Assembly (NCBI GenBank): GCA_036346375.1
Contig: CM070518.1
Span: forward strand, 1,178,001-1,242,000
Length of the DNA: 64,000 nucleotides
Direction of reading: 5' to 3'
Source of the DNA: Guadua angustifolia
Taxonomy: Eukaryota > Streptophyta > Magnoliopsida > Poales > Poaceae
The position numbers were made by a program, and so were the translations under genes. Positions within the stretch are counted from its first letter, which is position 1; each line of letters opens with the position of its first letter. Below are positions 58,671 through 64,000 of this stretch, piece by piece. The notes under the pieces are model-generated. The model worked only from the letters and a program-made list of their open reading frames with translations. It was not told where the DNA came from and searched no databases.

Positions 58671-61600
58671 TAAAGGTGGGCGTCGTGCCGTGCCGAGCCA
58701 GCCTAGTACAGGTCCATCGAAGCATGTGCCTAAATTGTGCTGTGCTACCATGGCACGGCTGGTCCACTATGCCGGCCTAGCTTGCTTTAGGCTAGCCCTA
58801 GACATGATCCATTTCGTTTCGTGCTGACCTAGGTTCAACCCATGTGCACTATTAGAAAAGAGCTAGAGACGCACGGAGCTGAGGCAGTGTACACAAATAT
58901 TAGGAGAAAAGAAGTAAATTTTATTCATTCTTGAATAGGTACAGAGTTACTACCTCGTTATAAACCTTACACCCCAGTGTGAGGTACTCTTGATAAAGAG
59001 AAGAGTACAATAACTACATACATATACATAGACTACATGAGGCTGAGGTAGTCAAAGTTGGCTAATGTGTTTGTGATCTCCAGATCCTCGATCTGGTGTT
59101 ATATCCTCTCAACTGCATATCTTAGTCTTTGAGGCATGTAATGATCTCAACCATCTTAGGTGTGAGAGACGACCTCCTTGGCTCAAGCATCTTCTCCACT
59201 GAACTGAAATTGGCTTTCGATGAGACAGTGGACACCTCAGCCACAAGTACATCATATGCAAATTGCGATAGCACAGGGTAAATATGTTGGTGATTCTTCC
59301 ACCATAATAGCAAGCTAAGTTCACTGTCCTTCCCGATGCTAAGCTCAGTCTCTGCGAAAGGTGTGTCGAGGTATTGGTTGATCTCTACTCATGGATTCTA
59401 TTATGAACTAGATGCCTTACATTTTAGCTTCTTCCATATGTTAGATGCCTTGCCTTTTACCTTCTTCCAGAATAGTAGCAAAATAATAGAGATGTGGAAC
59501 GGTTTGAAAATATTTTTTAAAAAATTCTCTATTAGTTCTAGAATGGGTTATAAAATATAATCATCTCTATTTTCTTTGAAAGTATTAGCAATAGACTAAA
59601 GCCACTCGATGACTAAGCAAGAAGTTGGATAATACACACCGAATAAAATCTTGGTTGCATTGTAAGAAAATTTGGAAAAAAACAAAAATGGCGGGAAACT
59701 TTCCAATCCACATCATTAACCAACCACTTACTAAAATTACAACTGATGATGATAGTAATAATGTGCTTGTAGCCCTTGCACCATGCTAGCATAGTATATG
59801 TAGAGTTCTTTCTAATCTTTCAAGCTTTAATCTTCTTGGTGTCTTATTGTTGTCCTTATAGTACTTCGAGAACTGAGAGTATTTTACAGTCAAACCAGTA
59901 ACAAATTAGATAGCTTCACGAATGTTGTCCAAATTAGGTTTCATTACATGCAAAACTATCTATACAATGAGATTAATGATGTGGCATATACAATGAGATT
60001 AATGATGTGGCATATGCATCTCTAGTAGAGTATGAAACCTCCAACATAAGTCTTTAAGTGTAGTGAGATATGTTCTATGGCCATCGTGTCAACTGATGCA
60101 TTATCAAGAGTGATAAAAAATTCTAATTTCTATTTTTAAGTTTGTAATAATGTCAAATACACGTGCAACGATAGCCTCTCCGGTGTGTTCCACATCAATT
60201 GGGCTAAACTCTATGACCTTATGTTTAGGATGTAGTCCTCATCTAAGTAATGTGCGACAATACTAAGATAGGCTCCTCTTTGGTAAGATGAAGTTCATAT
60301 ATTTGAGGTCAAGGCAAAATAAAAGCCAACTCTTATGAAGGCCTCTTTCAACATTGTGAGTTTATTTCTATAAATTGTGTATATGTCATATGTAGTTGTT
60401 CTCCTACTAATGTGTTGGTATTGTGGGCAAAAATCACATTGTATTATCCTTTCAAAACTAGAGCTCTTACCCATTCTAAGTAGAAGATTCTCTGTAACTA
60501 TATAACATGTAATTTCTGCCCTAGCTATTTCAGCGTTGTATACCCATGTACTTACTAAACCATCGGTGTTAAAGTTACTCTGTGTCTAGACACCCTCCCC
60601 TGGCTTTGGTCTAGCCGATATCTTCTTCAAGCATGTCTCCGCATGTCGCTTCAGATGACCTATTTCTCCGCATGCATGTGTAGATAATTTAGCTTGATAA
60701 AATTTACAAATAGAATACGCTATCTCACACCACTCCTCAATTTCGATGGTTCTATCTATATGTTGCCAGCACCATGTCCATTGACTGCCAGATACCGACA
60801 CCCGTCTTGGTTACACTGATATAGCGGCATCGAAGTTTGGTGTAGAGCTTGGCGCCAAGCTTGTCCCCTTGGGAATGCAAGAGGCTTTCTCGATGCCCTA
60901 CGTACTATCCACATGACGGTCATCCATGCCATAATCTCTCATGCTCGGTAGTGATGGCGTGGATTGATCTCTTGATCCCGACGAGGGGAACTAGGAGAGT
61001 GAGGATATGACCTCCTACTTTTGTTCTTGCTAAACATTTTATTTCGTGGTAGGAGAGCAAAGAGAAAGCAAACTCAGAGCAAACAAAGAGAACAAACTCA
61101 GAAGAGAATAAAAGAGAGCAAAAAGAGAGTGAACTCAGAGCAAACATTTCAGACGCTGAAGAAACGAAAACCCGAGTGGGGTTTTATGGCGAGCAAACTC
61201 AGGTGAACGTTGGAATTATCTTTATTTCTTTCACCCATCACATTGTTGTCTTTCTCTATCGTTCGCCCATTGAATTGCTGAACATTGCTCACTCTCTCTC
61301 TCTCTACGGGATTACAATGTTGGAATCGTTCCTCCAATCCACCCTCCCTTTCTCTCCCACTCAGTTCCTCACTCTCTCCCCATTCCACAGAATCCCCACG
61401 GCACCTAGCCTCCCCCTTCGCCCCCACCCACTAGCGTCGATGCCTCGCCTCCCCTCTAGCCTCCCTCCCACCGGTGCGGGCATGCGTGGCCACAGCCATG
61501 AGTGTCAACACGGGAGTGGGCAGGGCGGTGGTAGACGTGAGTAGGGCAACGACGACAGTGATGCGGACGTAGGCGAGGCAACGGCGACAGCTTGTGTGGT

Positions 61601-61956
61601 ACGCGAGTGCGATGATGGCATGCACGCTCTCCTACCGCGTGCTTGATCATAGGCCACGGGCCCAAGCGTGTGCCATGCCACCTGGCACATGCCCTGCCAT
61701 GTGTGTGCTAGTGTGCCGCCCTCCATACGTGTCATGCCGTGCCGTGCCATGGCACGTAGGCACTGTTGCTGGCTGTGCTAGCCCAAGCACTATCCAGCTT
61801 GGCATGCCGTACCGAGCTGCCCACTGTGCCCGGTTGATAGGCCAGGTATGACCTGTTTGCAAGTGGGCCTTGTCGAATAGTGTTGGGCTGTGGATGGGGC
61901 TAAGCTGTTCATGCCATGTGTTAGCCCAAAAAGGTTCAGCCCAATACCCAGGTCTA
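58671..61956 (-). mobile_element. complete hAT element with GC-rich ends
   Basis: Termini TAAAGGTGGGC (58671) and the inverse of TAGACCTGGGT (to 61956) match at 7 of 11 positions. Flanks GTCCTACC (58663-58670) and GTCCTAAC (61957-61964) form an 8-bp duplication with one mismatch. Subterminal regions (58672-58860, 61420-61940) are GC-rich with repeated GTGCCGTGCC/GGCACGG motifs. Length is 3286 bp. It carries one broken transposase on the minus strand. Confidence 0.85.
59100..61037 (-). pseudogene. hAT transposase with BED finger
   Basis: The start MFSKNKSRRSYPHSPSSPRR is at 61037 and breaks at a TAG near 60940. The BED zinc finger follows (IEEWCEIAYSICKFYQAKLS and GEIGHLKRHAETC, 60740-60620). 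The central part (59700-60550) is degraded. The C terminus (59313-59122) is the hAT dimerisation domain: WWKNHQHIYPVLSQFAYDVL, VSTVSSKANFSSVEKMLEPR and EIITCLKD. Family order is complete but stops and frameshifts disable it. Confidence 0.82.
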
Positions 61957-62049
61957 GTCCTAACTATTGGAATGTAGATAATATGTCAAAAATATAAATC
62001 AAAGCTTAGACTTGAGACCAAAACAAGTAGTTTATTTTTGTTTTGCTTA

Positions 62050-63540
62050 GAGATATGCCATCCTCTCTGAACTAAGGATTCAAATTTTGTTTTCGGATTA
62101 AATCTTGCTGGTGACCGAAATCCGAAATCTCATTGAGATTTCAGAATTTTGGGTAAATCTTGGACAAAATTCAAATATAGTTTTATTTCTACTAAGAAAA
62201 ACAAAATTTTGGCCGAAATTTCCAAAATCTCGGCGAGATTTACCGAGATTTTGGTAAAATTGCACCAAGCGAAAAATGGCTCAAACGACGTCAAAATTTT
62301 TTAATTTTTTGGGGGGTTTCTAAAACATCATTAATGTTCCCATAAAAAATTTAGATTATTTTCAACTCTAAGGAATTTTTAAAATTTAAATATTGCTACT
62401 ATCTTGATAAAACGCTGACTAGCAAGTTTTGAATCGAATGAAAAATGAAACAAACCACGTTAGAAAATTTTTAAATATTTTGTGTATGGTTATGATGCAT
62501 CACTAATATTACCATAAAAATTGTTAGATGATAATCAAGCTTCATAAAGTTTTAAAAATTTGGATAGTGCTACTGTCCTGATAAAAGCCTTACCAGCAAA
62601 GTTTAACCAAATGAAAAATTATCCACCATGTTAAAAAATTTTGAAAATTTTTGTGGATGGTCATAATGTATCATTAATGTTTTTATAAATTTTTTTATAT
62701 GATGATCAAGCTTCAAGAAGTTTCAAAAATTCTGATAGTGCTTCATTCTGATAAAAGCCTGATGATCAATATATAAATTTGCTTTAGCAATTAAAAAAGT
62801 TTAAAATTTTTAGAAAAGGATTCTAAGAAAATTCTTAAAACCTCATAAAATTTTTGAATTATGATCATACTCTAGTAAATTTATAAAATTTTTACAAGAG
62901 CATTGTACCATTTATGTTCTTTCTGTTTTTTATTTTTGAAATATAACAAATGAAGTTCAATACTTACATAGATTTGATTGAGCAAATAAAAAATTTTATT
63001 TTTTTAAAATTTTTGACAATGGCACTAAAGAAATTCTTAAAATCTCATAAAAATTTTGGATCATGATCACGCTCGATAAAATTTATAAAATTCTAACAAT
63101 GTTACTATCCCAATTATATTCATTCTGTTTTTGATTTTTTAAAGATAACAAATAAATTTCAATTATTTTGAAATTTTTTTCATATGATCCTACACTACTA
63201 AATATAGTACCATAATTGTTTTTGATCATTATCGAGCTTATACAATTTTATAAAAATTTGATAGTGTTTATGCAAAATTTTAAAATGTCACATAAATTCG
63301 GTTTTTTAACTAATTTTCTTGGAAGATGACTTTCTTAAGGTTTATTGGACCAAATCTAGTCAAATCCGGCCATAAAAAGTCAAAAAATGCCAAAAACCCA
63401 AGATTTCAGTGAGATGAAATTTCCAAGATAATATAGCAATTTAGATTTTTTTTACCCAGTTGAAATTTTGGATCCCAACCTCGGCTCCAAAATCTCGACT
63501 AAGATTTCCGAGATTTTTGCTTTTTTATCTATGGTTTGAA
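62050..63540. repeat. AT-rich element with diverged ~145-bp repeats
   Basis: Units share ATGATCAAGCTTCA, AAGTTTYAAAAATT, GATAGTGCT and CTGATAAAAGCCT-type blocks. At least three clear units lie at about 62300-62435, 62440-62590 and 62600-62765, with weaker ones to about 63300. The ends (62090-62260 and 63400-63530) are rich in CGAGATTT/AAATCTCG-type motifs facing each other. No coding sequence. Probably a non-autonomous DNA element; class unknown. Confidence 0.55.
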
Positions 63541-63695
63541 GTCTGAACAATACCGAGCGAAGATCTGCTTTGATTTATGATCAGCCGTGCATCGCTGTTG
63601 GACTGGGCATTGCAGTTAATTGCCTACAAATTAGATGCCTTTGCGTGCTGCGACAATAACAACAAACAAAGGAAACAATAGCCCAGATAAACCGC
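63540..63695 (+). repeat. diverged direct repeat, copy 2
   Basis: It is homologous to 54785-54905, in the same orientation, directly right of the AT-rich repeat element. The remaining sequence to 64000 shows no feature I can support. Confidence 0.6.
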
Positions 63696-64000
63696 AACCT
63701 AGAAGCGAAATACAGAATAATGGTTTGGCTCCTTAGGCACAATCATAGCCGGGGGATAACTAGGGACAGAGATCGTCTGCAATAGCTGCAACTACAAGTT
63801 AAGGAATTAGATGATCTCAACCGTCTAATAATCAGTGGATTGAATCTACTAATATAGTACACATGCTATAGCAGTTTCTCTATTGCTACAATAAATGCAT
63901 AGTGCTTATATTGATTTTGGCCATTCGATTTGATCTAGGTCCATAGTGCGACAGGTTAAGTTGCAGTCACAATATCAACTGCACAGAAACTGCATCCTGA

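Noticed and set aside
61431..61862. GC-rich open frames near the right end of the last hAT
   Set aside because: They are read-throughs of the subterminal repeat motifs of that element, overlapping on both strands.
1..64000. tRNA, rRNA, organellar insertions
   Set aside because: Nothing resembling these was seen. The TGGTATCAGAGC sites are retrotransposon primer-binding sites, not tRNA genes.

Overview
This window is nuclear DNA from a grass, most likely Oryza or a close relative. The evidence is a multi-exon plant cytokinin-receptor gene of the AHK2 type with GT-AG introns, surrounded by grass-type Ty1-copia, Ty3-gypsy, hAT, CACTA and MITE elements. I see no prokaryotic features, and no tRNA, rRNA or CRISPR. 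Species is an inference from family resemblance, not from a search.

Layout. 1-14871: a minus-strand SIRE/Maximus-like copia element whose 3' LTR lies outside the window. Its gag is split by a 6.76-kb CACTA element (6266-13027, TSD ATG). 14872-19894: decayed 3' parts of two plus-strand copia elements. 19895-52300: one gene, a CHASE-domain hybrid histidine kinase on the minus strand, in 13 coding exons (51272-51033, 28176-27919, 27059-26604, 25827-25552, 25084-24915, 24807-24595, 24502-24316, 24196-24145, 24025-23796, 23705-23607, 23190-22529, 22070-21570, 21108-20841). The exons sum to 3612 nt, 1203 codons plus stop, with every junction in phase.

Intron 1 (28177-51032) is 22.86 kb, and all but about 2.2 kb of it is transposons. 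One is a short-LTR copia element (28867-33916, TSD AGATA). The other is a four-layer nest: a copia element (35017-50642) carries an Ac-like hAT element (35282-47333) in its 3' LTR and a small hAT (49664-50504) in its 5' LTR. The large hAT is itself interrupted by a copia element (36607-42214) and a gypsy element (43236-46232). That inner copia element contains a 740-bp non-autonomous hAT (38431-39170). Most of these boundaries are fixed by target-site duplications and by host reading frames that continue on both sides.

52300-64000: intergenic DNA with a 60-bp-arm inverted repeat (54193-54425), a MITE (55160-55448), a hAT/DUF659 transposase remnant, a complete but broken BED-type hAT (58671-61956), and an AT-rich array of diverged repeats (62050-63540).

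The histidine kinase is the only host gene I can support. It keeps its phosphorelay residues and appears functional in coding terms. Every transposon coding region shows stops or frameshifts.
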